Program-made: the position numbers and the translations under genes
Part shown: positions 1 to 5,956 of the stretch, in pieces
How positions within the stretch are numbered: the first letter of the stretch is position 1
How the letters are laid out: the number at the start of each line of letters is the position of its first letter
The notes under the pieces: model-generated
The model's database searches: none
Told to the model about the DNA's origin: nothing
Seen by the model: only the letters and a program-made list of their open reading frames with translations
Assembly: GCA_045545435.1 (NCBI GenBank)
Contig: JAZQAV010000125.1
Location: 1-10,036, forward strand
Direction: 5' to 3'
Length of the DNA: 10,036 bases
Source: UMGS1502 sp045545435
GTDB lineage: Bacteria; Actinomycetota; Coriobacteriia; Coriobacteriales; Eggerthellaceae

Positions 1-253
1 CGAAGTCGGTCTCGCAGTTGAGCTCGAGTACAACGCCGGATTTGGCGTCGTCGGCAACAACGGCAATAACGGTGCCCTCGTTGGTGGCACGGCCGGCCTT
101 CTTGGCAACAGCGGCAAGACCGCGGGTGCGCAGAACGTCAACAGCCTTGTCCATATCGCCTTCGGCCTCAGTGAGTGCCTTCTTGCACTCCATCATGCCA
201 GCGCCGGTCATCTCGCGAAGCTCTTTTACCATAGCAGCGGTAATGTTGGCCAT
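1..253 (-). CDS. tsf: Translation elongation factor Ts, N-terminal part (runs off left edge)
   Basis: EF-Ts is the guanine nucleotide exchange factor that recycles EF-Tu-GDP to EF-Tu-GTP in the cytoplasm. The complement reads 84 complete codons without a stop. It begins MANITAAMVKELREMTGAGM, followed by a CKKAL stretch and later by a segment ending LELNCETDF. These are the N-terminal UBA-like domain, including the conserved REMTGAGMMECKKAL core, and the start of the dimerisation/core domain. The ATG at 251-253 is preceded by AGAAAGGA (260-267) at good spacing. The gene lies 87 bases downstream of rpsB on the same strand, the arrangement found in most bacteria, so the two are probably cotranscribed. 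The 3' end lies outside the window, so intactness cannot be judged. Confidence 0.97.
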   Translation of the reverse strand, partial: MANITAAMVKELREMTGAGMMECKKALTEAEGDMDKAVDVLRTRGLAAVAKKAGRATNEGTVIAVVADDAKSGVVLELNCETDF

Positions 254-277
254 GGAAATTCCTTTCTTTTCGAAATG

Positions 278-294
278 GCACCATCAAAAGGTGC
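278..294 (-). promoter_or_regulatory. Small stem-loop in the rpsB-tsf spacer
   Basis: GCACC (278-282) pairs with GGTGC (290-294) around a 7-base loop in the transcript between rpsB and tsf. No run of U follows on the minus strand, so it is not a convincing terminator. It could be an RNA processing or partial attenuation site that sets the S2 to EF-Ts ratio, but a 5-bp stem can occur by chance. Confidence 0.25.
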
Positions 295-340
295 GTGGTC
301 AAAATGCGCAGCGATAACGTGCCGCGCGAACGTTTAAAAC

Positions 341-1111
341 CTACTCAGCAGGAGCAGCTTCAACGGCCTCTGCAGGAGCCTCTGCGGCCTCGGGGGCAGC
401 CTCAGCGGCCATTTCCTCGGCAGTAACAGGAGCGCCCAGGCCAGCGATGGCAGCGTCAGCGATGAAGTCGGCAAGCAGCTTGACCGAACGGATTGCGTCG
501 TCATTTGCGGGGATGCCGAAATCAACGTCGTCGGGATCGCAGTTGGTGTCAAGGGTGCCAACAACCGGGATGTTCAGGCGCTTGGCCTCGTTGATGGCAA
601 TGCCCTCACGGTTGGTGTCGATGACGAACAGCGCGTCGGGCGTGCGGGTCATGTTGCGGATGCCGTTGAGGTTGGTTTGCAGCTTGCCAAGCTCTTTGTG
701 CAGAAGGATTTGCTCCTTCTTGGGCAGAAGGGCCATGCGACCATCGGCGTCCATTGCCTCAAGCTCTTCCATGCGGCGTACGCGAGAGCGGATGGTGGAG
801 AAGTTGGTCATCATGCCACCGAGCCAACGAGCGTTAACGTAGGGCATGCCGCAGCGGTTAGCAGCATCGGCAACGGCTTCCTGAGCCTGCTTCTTGGTGC
901 CCACGAACAGCACGGTGCCACCGTTTTTGGTGAGCTCAGACACAAAGGTGTAGGCTTTGTCCAAGCCCAGAAGCGTCTGCTTAAGATCAAGGATGTAGAT
1001 GTCCCCACGGTTACCGAAGATGTACGGCTTCATCTTGGGGTTCCAGCGACGGGTCTGATGACCGAAGTGCGCACCTGCGTCAAGCAGGGTTTGAATACTG
1101 ACTTTCGCCAT
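341..1111 (-). CDS. rpsB: 30S ribosomal protein S2
   Basis: S2 binds the head-body junction of the small subunit and is needed for S1 docking and for 30S subunits active in initiation. The N-terminus, MAKVSIQTLLDAGAHFGHQT followed by RRWNPKMKPYIFG, is the S2 signature, and the Rossmann-like core runs to about residue 225. Two in-frame ATGs exist at 1115-1117 and 1109-1111. GGAGA (1118-1122) touches the first but sits 6-7 bases from the second, so I choose 1111 (256 residues); the longer form adds only two residues. The last ~40 residues are a low-complexity Ala/Glu/Pro tail beyond the E. coli protein's length (241 residues), probably a flexible acidic extension. The gene is first in the rpsB-tsf unit. 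Confidence 0.98.
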   Translation of the reverse strand: MAKVSIQTLLDAGAHFGHQTRRWNPKMKPYIFGNRGDIYILDLKQTLLGLDKAYTFVSELTKNGGTVLFVGTKKQAQEAVADAANRCGMPYVNARWLGGMMTNFSTIRSRVRRMEELEAMDADGRMALLPKKEQILLHKELGKLQTNLNGIRNMTRTPDALFVIDTNREGIAINEAKRLNIPVVGTLDTNCDPDDVDFGIPANDDAIRSVKLLADFIADAAIAGLGAPVTAEEMAAEAAPEAAEAPAEAVEAAPAE

Positions 1112-1240
1112 ATTCATTCTCCATTCGTTAGTCCTCTGCCCCGGGTCAACCCTGAATCCGCAGCCTTTTTCGGGTGGCCACTAGCGGTTCAAGTCACCGA
1201 AGCATGTGTGATTAGAAACTCATGTATTGTAACGCAAGAA
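1112..1240 (-). promoter_or_regulatory. rpsB leader with candidate promoter
   Basis: This is the space between the terminator of the metal-ATPase unit and rpsB. On the minus strand a TACAAT hexamer (1226-1231) is the best -10 candidate. Its -35 would lie inside the terminator stem; TTGAAC there has a poor 19-base spacer, so the call is weak. If correct, the leader is about 110 nt long and holds short inverted elements (GTGGCCAC, GGGTTGACCC). S2 autoregulates its own mRNA leader in several bacteria, so a structured leader is plausible, but I do not recognise a known motif here. The rest of the gap to 1420 (1276-1420) shows no supported gene. Confidence 0.35.
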
Positions 1241-1272
1241 ACGTCGTTTGGTTCAAAAGAGCCAAACGACGT
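1232..1272 (-). terminator. Rho-independent terminator of the metal-ATPase unit
   Basis: Bases 1241-1254 and 1259-1272 form a 14-bp stem with one internal mismatch (A-C in the minus-strand RNA) and a 4-base loop. Eleven outer pairs are perfect (ACGTCGTTTGG against CCAAACGACGT). The minus-strand transcript continues TTCTTGCGTT, a moderate U-rich tail; the plus-strand side continues CCCGAAAT, which would not terminate. It lies about 150 bases past the ATPase stop codon and insulates rpsB from that transcript. Confidence 0.8.
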
Positions 1273-1420
1273 CCCGAAATGCACTCACGCTCCATATTAT
1301 GGCTGCAATAGACGTGCGTCCGACATACAAGCAACTTATGGCACCCAGGCAGCAAGCGGCCGCACGCGCAGACCAACTTAAGGCACGCGGCCAAAACGCC
1401 CGAAGCACAACCGAAGGTTC

Positions 1421-3559
1421 TTAGGACACGACGGGCAGCAACTTCTGGGGGAGGTTGCCTTGCCCGCCGTTATCCCCAACATCAAACGGCCTTGATGAGG
1501 CCAGGGAAAGGGCAATGGTCGAACTGTTGTGCAAAACCGAAGACACCTGCGGAGAAATAATTCCCGCAATGCCAAGTGCCAGGTAAAGCGAGTTAAGACC
1601 AAGGGTTGATTTGAACGTGGAATCCATCCTGCGCGAAAGGGCAACGGAAAGCCTGCGCAGCGTTGCAAGCGAGTGCAGATCGCCATCAAGCAGCGTGATG
1701 TCGGCAACCTCTTTGGCCACCGCCGTTCCCTGCCCCATCGCAATTCCCACATCGGCCAAGGCCAATGCAGGGGCATCATTCACACCGTCGCCCACCATCA
1801 TCACGCGACAGCCTTCGCTTTTCAGCTTCTTGACGAACTCGTATTTATCTTCGGGAAGCATATCGGCATGGAATTCATCGACCCCCGCCGCGTGGGCAAC
1901 GCGTTCGGCAGCACTCTCATGGTCGCCGGTAAGCATCACCAGGCGCTTGAACCCTAAACTGCGCAGCTCGTTAACCGCTTCAGCCGCATTTGCTTTAAGG
2001 GGATCTTCGACGAATATGGCGCCTATAAGTTTTCCGTCGTAAGCCAAGAACAACGGTGAGGCTCCATCGGCCTGCTCCTTTATAAGCGAACGTTGCTCGT
2101 CGGTAACAGGCACGCCCTCATCTTCCACAATGAAATGCTCCGACCCAATGGCCACGCGCTTGTCGTCGAGGGTGCTCACAACGCCATGGGCAACAATGTA
2201 CTCAACCTTGGTATGGCGTTCGCGATGGTTAAGGCCGTGTCGCGAAGCGGCACGCACAACCGCTCGGGCCACAGGATGCGGGTAATGCTCTTCTAAGCAC
2301 GCACTGAGACGCAGCACTTCGCGCTTGGACCACTCGTCGTCAAGCGACAGAACACCGCATACGCGCGGCGTGGACTCCGTCAGAGTTCCCGTTTTGTCGA
2401 ACACGATAGTATCGGCCTGTTCCACGGCGTCAAAATATTTGGAACCTTTTACGGTGAAACCGGCTTTTGCCGACTGGCTCATTGCCGAAAGCACCGAAAT
2501 AGAACCGGTAAGCTTAAGCCCACATGAGTAGTCAACCATCAAAGCTGCAGAGGTGCGCACGATATCGCGCGTCACCAGCGCAACAATTCCCGCGAGCAGG
2601 AAATTCCAGGGAACAATTTTGTTCGCCAGCTCTTCGCGATGAGCCTGTTTGGGAGAACGGTACTGATCGGCGTTTTTCACAAGCGACACAATGGAGCGCA
2701 ACCGCGTTTCACCGGGATCGCTCCCCACGCGCACGATGATCTCGCCCTCTTCCACCGAGGTTCCAGCAAACACCGTGTCGCCCACCGAACGTTCAACCGC
2801 CAAGGGCTCGCCGGTAAGCGATGCTTGATTCACCATGGCGACGCCACTTACCACCTGGCCGTCAACGGGCACGGGCATACCCGTGCGCACCACCACAATG
2901 TCGTCTTTTGCCAAGTTGTCCACGCGCACTTCTTGCTCAACATCTCCGTACAAGCGATGTGCCGTTTCAACGGTGCCCATAAGTGCGTCGATAAGGGCAC
3001 CTTCAGAGCGTGCCTTCGTATAGTGCTCGAGCGTTTCTCCCAAGTTCAGAAGAAACATGGTTTCGCCCGCGGTTTTGGGATCTTTTTGGGCAAACGACAT
3101 CGCTACAGCGGCCGCATCGAGCACGGAAACGTTCATGCGCGGAACGCTCAATGCATGCATCGCCGCACGGAAAAACGGGCGGAAGCGCCAAAGCCCCACC
3201 ACCATGGCAAGGGGCTTGGGTAAAAACGCACGACGAAGCACATATGCTCCCGCAAGCGTGGCGATATCGAGCAATAGGCTCTGCGATTGCGAATTTGTCG
3301 ACAGCGAATGTCCTTCGCGAGCGCTCTCGATCATCCCTTCGTCAATGGCGCACAAATACGCAATAGCGCGCCGCCTGCCGCTTTGCTCCTGCGCATACGA
3401 AAGCGCGATGGAGCCAATTCGCGGATACAAGCGGAATTTGGTGATGGCGGGACTTGCCGCCAATACCGCCTCAAGCGCGCCGCAATCGTTTTCTGGAACA
3501 GGACCAGCCAACTTGATGCGCATACGACCAGGGAATTCTTTTTCGATGTAATATTTCAC
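1421..3559 (-). CDS. P1B-type (heavy-metal) translocating ATPase, atypical TM metal site
   Basis: This membrane pump couples ATP hydrolysis to transition-metal export. Over 712 residues it shows: an N-terminal HMA-like segment beginning MKYYIEKEFPGRMRIKL (~1-75) without the CxxC metal-binding pair; actuator loop TGE (249-251); phosphorylation site DKTGTLT with Asp388; the P1B-specific HP pair (428-429); TGD (544-546); GDGVNDAP (590-597); and a C-terminal membrane pair with a VLHNSSTI motif (675-682). The TM helix that normally carries CPC/CPH/SPC reads DYSCGLKL (343-350), so the central Pro is absent. The start is GTG at 3557-3559, with GGAAGGA (3568-3574) eight bases upstream. The gene is downstream of and probably cotranscribed with the small membrane protein at 3671-3958, and ends before a terminator. 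A metal exporter is likely; the metal (Zn, Mn, Fe or other) cannot be assigned. Confidence 0.93.
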   Translation of the reverse strand: MKYYIEKEFPGRMRIKLAGPVPENDCGALEAVLAASPAITKFRLYPRIGSIALSYAQEQSGRRRAIAYLCAIDEGMIESAREGHSLSTNSQSQSLLLDIATLAGAYVLRRAFLPKPLAMVVGLWRFRPFFRAAMHALSVPRMNVSVLDAAAVAMSFAQKDPKTAGETMFLLNLGETLEHYTKARSEGALIDALMGTVETAHRLYGDVEQEVRVDNLAKDDIVVVRTGMPVPVDGQVVSGVAMVNQASLTGEPLAVERSVGDTVFAGTSVEEGEIIVRVGSDPGETRLRSIVSLVKNADQYRSPKQAHREELANKIVPWNFLLAGIVALVTRDIVRTSAALMVDYSCGLKLTGSISVLSAMSQSAKAGFTVKGSKYFDAVEQADTIVFDKTGTLTESTPRVCGVLSLDDEWSKREVLRLSACLEEHYPHPVARAVVRAASRHGLNHRERHTKVEYIVAHGVVSTLDDKRVAIGSEHFIVEDEGVPVTDEQRSLIKEQADGASPLFLAYDGKLIGAIFVEDPLKANAAEAVNELRSLGFKRLVMLTGDHESAAERVAHAAGVDEFHADMLPEDKYEFVKKLKSEGCRVMMVGDGVNDAPALALADVGIAMGQGTAVAKEVADITLLDGDLHSLATLRRLSVALSRRMDSTFKSTLGLNSLYLALGIAGIISPQVSSVLHNSSTIALSLASSRPFDVGDNGGQGNLPQKLLPVVS

Positions 3560-3601
3560 GGCGCGTGTCCTTCCGCGACCACGGGCATCTCAAATAGACA
3601 A

Positions 3602-3639
3602 AGCGCGCAATAGAACGACGGGCGTTTCTTTCGCGCGCT
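3602..3639 (-). promoter_or_regulatory. Stem-loop between the small partner gene and the ATPase gene
   Basis: AGCGCGC (3602-3608) and GCGCGCT (3633-3639) are perfect inverted repeats. The 24-base interior can pair further (GAACG with CGTTTC, one bulge). The structure lies in the 111-base intergenic stretch of the putative two-gene mRNA. The minus-strand continuation TTTGTCTATTT is only mildly U-rich. It may be a partial terminator or stabilising hairpin that gives more small protein than pump. Confidence 0.45.
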
Positions 3640-3670
3640 CCGTAAAAAACAACGGCTGTGTTTAGAAGAC

Positions 3671-3958
3671 TTAAACGAGATCGTCTTCAGGTTGGCTTGC
3701 GGCAGCAGCCTCGGCTTTTGCGGCCTCCATCTCGGTTTCGCATGCGCTCATGTACGTTGCTTGAGCGACGATGTCATCGTATTCGGCCTTTGCTTCCTCA
3801 ACAATGTCCTGGTAGCCCTTCTTTGCCCTCATGCCTTGAGCCATAGCATGCACGTAGCCTTTTTTGGCCGTGTCGCTGGTAAGTGCAGCGATGCCAACCG
3901 TGCCAATAAGGAAACCGAGTCCGGTGAACAACCAATTGTTACGCGTTTCTTTTTCCAT
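3671..3958 (-). CDS. Small one-TM, PacL/DUF1490-like partner of the P1B ATPase
   Basis: This 95-residue protein has a short polar N-terminus, one hydrophobic helix (about residues 9-27, WLFTGLGFLIGTVGIAALTS), then a charged helical region rich in Lys/Glu/Ala with GYQDIVEEAKAEYDDIVAQA (48-67). One Cys (residue 73) and an acidic end, PEDDLV, follow. Mycobacterial PacL proteins (DUF1490), encoded beside P1B pumps such as CtpC, share this layout: N-terminal TM, amphipathic segment, metal-binding acidic/His tail. They act as scaffold and metal chaperone for the pump. Here the similarity is in architecture and position, not proven homology, and no His-rich tail is seen. A Firmicute/actinobacterial DUF family (possibly DUF6110) is an alternative name. 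The ATG at 3956-3958 follows AAAGGAAAGGG (3963-3973). The reading frame stays open to 4138, but that extension lacks membrane or domain logic and a ribosome site. Confidence 0.82.
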   Translation of the reverse strand: MEKETRNNWLFTGLGFLIGTVGIAALTSDTAKKGYVHAMAQGMRAKKGYQDIVEEAKAEYDDIVAQATYMSACETEMEAAKAEAAAASQPEDDLV

Positions 3959-4165
3959 AACGCCCTTTCCTTTCTTCGATGAACAACTTCGGCCAAACAG
4001 GAGGAGCAACCAAGCAATGTCGCGTGCCATGCAAAGCGGCAACGCAATAACCCCGTTTGGCAATTCGCGCGCAAGAGACGTTGCAAGCCGCCGAAAAGAG
4101 TGGGATTCACGTCTTGCTATCTGTACCTTAGAACACATATCTAATGAAGTCTAGGGTAACTTTTT
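3959..4165 (-). other. Long untranslated leader of the partner/ATPase unit
   Basis: If the promoter at 4172-4199 is used, about 205 nt precede the start codon at 3958. I see no supported gene here on either strand; overlapping open frames lack ribosome sites. The length leaves room for a structured regulator, but I do not recognise the NiCo, yybP-ykoY (Mn) or other metal riboswitch cores in it. A second promoter nearer to the gene cannot be excluded. Confidence 0.4.
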
Positions 4166-4171
4166 GCGTAA

Positions 4172-4199
4172 ACTATAGTTGACTTTCTGTTATCGACAA
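4172..4199 (-). promoter_or_regulatory. Candidate sigma-A promoter for the partner/ATPase unit
   Basis: On the minus strand TTGTCG (4194-4199) and TATAGT (4172-4177) are separated by 16 bases, four and five matches to the consensus hexamers. The surroundings are AT-rich compared with the flanking genes. The -10 sits in the small palindrome ACTATAGT. Transcription would start near 4165 and run into the small membrane protein and the ATPase. Confidence 0.6.
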
Positions 4200-4205
4200 T
4201 CGCTA

Positions 4206-4251
4206 AGTTGAGATTTATTCCCAGATAACACCTGTTATCTCAATTTCAACT
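4206..4251. promoter_or_regulatory. Perfect 18-bp palindrome with nested inverted repeats (operator candidate)
   Basis: AGATAACACCTGTTATCT (4223-4240) is a perfect 8-2-8 inverted repeat. Wider, partly alternative pairings surround it: TTGAGAT (4208-4214) with ATCTCAA (4237-4243), and AGTTGA (4206-4211) with TCAACT (4246-4251). A further GTTATC half-site lies at 4189-4194, at the -35 of the minus-strand promoter. The palindrome lies about 24 bases upstream of that -35 and 115 bases upstream of the divergent micro-ORF, so it could serve both. The half-site spacing differs from Fur (7-1-7) boxes, and I cannot name the regulator. Confidence 0.55.
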
Positions 4252-4354
4252 GCTTTCAGAGAATTCGGACTGATAAACTTTATAAAACGCATTGATATGT
4301 TAGCCGCGTTTATTCTTTGTATTCTGAACGACTTCTGCAGTGAGGTGACACATC

Positions 4355-4435
4355 GTGAAATCGCATAAGTATTGGGCAATCGCAAGTGCAATTTGCATGT
4401 TCATGGCCATGTACACGGGCTACAAGCACAAATAG
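4355..4435 (+). CDS. 26-residue single-helix membrane micro-protein, divergent from the ATPase unit
   Basis: A GTG-initiated frame of 26 codons plus TAG is preceded by GAGGTGA (4342-4348), a full anti-Shine-Dalgarno match, with a 6-base spacer. The product starts MKSHKYW, has a hydrophobic stretch AIASAICMFMAMYTG (8-22) just long enough for one membrane helix, and ends YKHK. Basic and His residues at both ends bracket the helix. The ribosome site and the positively capped helix argue for a real gene despite its size. It stands alone on the plus strand and shares the 400-bp control region with the metal-ATPase unit, which suggests a linked role (pump subunit, regulator or metal sensor), but this is inference. 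Short DUF families of this kind (possibly DUF6219-like) exist in related bacteria; I cannot confirm membership. Confidence 0.65.
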   Translation: MKSHKYWAIASAICMFMAMYTGYKHK

Positions 4436-4675
4436 CACCAGAACAGCCAAAACCCAAGTCCAATAGGCGCGTTTTTCGCTGCGCTTGAACAAATGCGCAT
4501 TTCAAAACAACGCGCATTCGCAGCTGTAGCTCCATGACTGCAATCTATGTGCTCATGGGGTTTTAACGAGCGCTTGAGCTTCGCATGATGGTAAGCGACG
4601 CCATCGTTTATCATCATGCTCCAAGGCCAACGCGGCCAAACGCCTATCCGTAAACGCAACTGCAACGAGGCCAGC
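4436..4675. other. Intergenic stretch before engB with inverted repeats
   Basis: I see no supported gene in these 240 bases. AAATGCGCATTT (4491-4502) is a perfect 12-bp palindrome, and AATGCGC (4492-4498) also pairs with GCGCATT (4512-4518) across 13 bases. Neither is followed by a U-tract on the plus strand, so the micro-ORF has no clear terminator. A weak -10 (TATCAT, 4609-4614) might serve engB but lacks a good -35. The frame upstream of engB is open from an ATG at 4616, but that start has no ribosome site. Confidence 0.4.
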
Positions 4676-5272
4676 ATGGATTTTCAACGCGTCGAATACG
4701 AGCTATCTTTTGGCACGGTTAAGCAGATCATCCCCTCAACCGTTCCCGAGATTGCCTTTGCCGGTCGTTCTAATGTTGGCAAATCGTCCCTGCTCAACAA
4801 GCTTTTGAATCGCAAAGCACTGGCACGTGTTTCCCAGAACCCTGGCAAAACCGCAACCATCAACTTTTTCAAGACCGATAGCGCGCGTTTTGTCGATTTA
4901 CCCGGATATGGATACGCAAAGGTTTCAAAAGCAGAGCGCAATCGCTGGGCAACGCTTATTGAGGGCTACTTCAATCAGGACCGCAATTTTGCGCTGGTGT
5001 GCTCGCTCATTGATATTCGCCACCCTGCACAACCCCTTGACGAGAACATGGTGTCGTTTTTGAAGGAATCGGGGCTTCCTTTTGCCGTGGTGCTCACCAA
5101 AGCCGACAAGCTGTCCGCCTCGAAGGCAAATCAGCAGGCAAAAGCGATTCGAGACCAACTTGAACTGCCCGAAGACGTGGCTTCATTCGTAACCTCGGCC
5201 GAAAAAGGAACCGGCATTGCCCAGTTGAGGCAGGCAATTTCCGAAGCCGTTGAAGCCTCCCCTGTTTTCTAG
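4676..5272 (+). CDS. engB: Ribosome biogenesis GTP-binding protein EngB (YihA/YsxC)
   Basis: EngB is a cytoplasmic TRAFAC-class GTPase needed for late 50S assembly. All G motifs are present in 198 residues: G1 GRSNVGKS (30-37), G2 region PGKTATINFF (56-65), G3 DLPGYG (74-79), G4 TKAD (141-144) and G5 SAEKG (174-178). The opening MDFQRVEYELSFGTVKQ is followed by PEIAFAGRSNVGKSSLLNKL, the family hallmark, and the length is normal (about 195-210). The ATG at 4676 follows GAGG (4667-4670) with 5 bases between; an in-frame ATG at 4616 would add 20 unconserved residues and has no ribosome site. It is a single plus-strand gene convergent with rnhA. The usual neighbour clpX or lon is not seen here. 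Confidence 0.97.
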   Translation: MDFQRVEYELSFGTVKQIIPSTVPEIAFAGRSNVGKSSLLNKLLNRKALARVSQNPGKTATINFFKTDSARFVDLPGYGYAKVSKAERNRWATLIEGYFNQDRNFALVCSLIDIRHPAQPLDENMVSFLKESGLPFAVVLTKADKLSASKANQQAKAIRDQLELPEDVASFVTSAEKGTGIAQLRQAISEAVEASPVF

Positions 5273-5376
5273 CGCATAAAGCAAGCGATATTGAGGCAGC
5301 GGAAGCTGTTCCGAACCGCGCAAAGCACGCAAAGCCCAAACCTTAGCGCGTGGGCAAAAGATTTTACGCCGCCAAT

Positions 5377-5442
5377 TAATCGACTTCGCCATTGAAGCCC
5401 TCATCAAAGGCTAATCGGCTTCGCCCGTGAAGCCTTCATCAA
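5377..5442. repeat. Tandem near-duplicate of the rnhA 3' end
   Basis: Positions 5377-5407 and 5412-5442 match at 27 of 31 bases, 35 bases apart. The second copy is the last codons and stop of rnhA (DEGFTGEAD). The first, beyond the stop, would read DEGFNGEVD plus TAA, but in a different frame, so it is not translated with rnhA. Each copy can fold on the minus-strand RNA as GGCTTC/GAAGCC or, with one G-U pair, GGCTTC/GAAGTC, giving two tandem hairpins between the convergent engB and rnhA. These may slow polymerase or protect the 3' end; neither has a U-tract. Confidence 0.75.
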
Positions 5443-5902
5443 CCAGCAAGTTTTCGCCATCGGCAGCCGCTGTTGCCAACTGATCGCAGCGCTCGTTTTC
5501 GGGGTGCCCGTGATGCCCACGCACCCAGGTAAACGTGACATCATGAGGTTCTTTAGCGGCCAGCAACCGCTTCCACAGATCAACGTTTTTAACGGGCTTC
5601 TTCTGCGCGTTTTTCCATCCGCGCGAAATCCAGCCATCAATCCAGTGGTCGTTAAAGGCTTTAACCACATACTGCGAATCGGTGCAAAGCGTTACCTTGC
5701 AGGGGCGCTTAAGCGCCTCAAGGGCAGCGATGGCGCCCATAAGCTCCATACGGTTGTTGGTAGTTAGCGCATAGCCCTGCGATAACTCCCGCTCGTGTAT
5801 CTTGCCATTGGCATCGGTAAAGCGCAAAACCGATCCATAGCCACCAGGGCCAGGGTTGCCGCGCGAGCTCCCGTCGCTGTAAACCTCAACATACGTTGTC
5901 AC
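5411..5902 (-). CDS. rnhA: Ribonuclease HI
   Basis: RNase HI degrades the RNA strand of RNA:DNA hybrids (R-loops, primers). The catalytic set is complete over 163 residues: Asp10 in YSDGSSRGNPGPGGYG, Glu53 in NNRMELMGAI, Asp75 in CTDSQYV, and Asp140 in the WVRGHHGHPENERCDQLA segment, with His130 on the flexible loop. The basic, Trp-rich handle (WISRGWKNAQKKPVKN, ~91-106) for hybrid binding is present. I choose the GTG at 5900-5902, because GGGAAGGG (5908-5915) lies 5 bases upstream and family conservation starts at once (MTTYVEVYSDGS). The longer ATG-led frame to 5959 would translate the upstream terminator hairpin. The length is close to the usual ~155 residues. It lies downstream of the NlpC/P60 gene, convergent with engB. 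Confidence 0.96.
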   Translation of the reverse strand: MTTYVEVYSDGSSRGNPGPGGYGSVLRFTDANGKIHERELSQGYALTTNNRMELMGAIAALEALKRPCKVTLCTDSQYVVKAFNDHWIDGWISRGWKNAQKKPVKNVDLWKRLLAAKEPHDVTFTWVRGHHGHPENERCDQLATAAADGENLLVDEGFTGEAD

Positions 5903-5917
5903 GCTTGCCCTTCCCTT

Positions 5918-5956
5918 CGCAGAAACAACTTCGCCGAAGGGATTCCTTCGGCGAAG
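5918..5956 (-). terminator. Terminator hairpin between the NlpC/P60 gene and rnhA
   Basis: CTTCGCCGAAGG (5929-5940) and CCTTCGGCGAAG (5945-5956) form a perfect 12-bp stem with a GATT loop (AATC on the minus-strand RNA). The minus-strand transcript continues TTGTTTCTGCG, a usable U-rich tail. It starts 34 bases after the NlpC/P60 stop codon and ends 26 bases before the rnhA start codon, leaving no room for a promoter between hairpin and rnhA. A possible -10, TATGAT (5962-5967), would start an rnhA transcript at the foot of the hairpin. Confidence 0.8.

Noticed and set aside
1212..1394. 60-codon Cys-rich minus-strand frame between rpsB and the ATPase
   Set aside because: It reads through the terminator stem and shows no ribosome site or family features.
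2639..3223. 194-codon plus-strand frame opposite the ATPase, His-rich
   Set aside because: It is the antisense of a conserved gene (His arises from complement of common codons); no start signals.
3959..4138. N-terminal extension of the small partner protein to 155 residues
   Set aside because: The internal ATG at 3958 has a strong AAAGGAAAGGG site; the extension has no ribosome site and lacks domain sense.
4223..4240. Reading the palindrome as a Fur/Zur box
   Set aside because: GATAA and TTATC half-sites are present, but the 6-base spacing does not fit the 7-1-7 layout and the Zur orientation differs.
4310..4492. 60-codon minus-strand frame with a hydrophobic stretch and a His/Cys-rich HGHEHANCTCDC segment near a metal pump
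   Set aside because: Tempting as a metal-binding peptide, but it starts with TTG, has no Shine-Dalgarno, and much of it is antisense to the better-supported 26-codon micro-ORF.
4616..4675. Longer engB start
   Set aside because: No ribosome site upstream of 4616 and no family conservation before MDFQRVEYEL.
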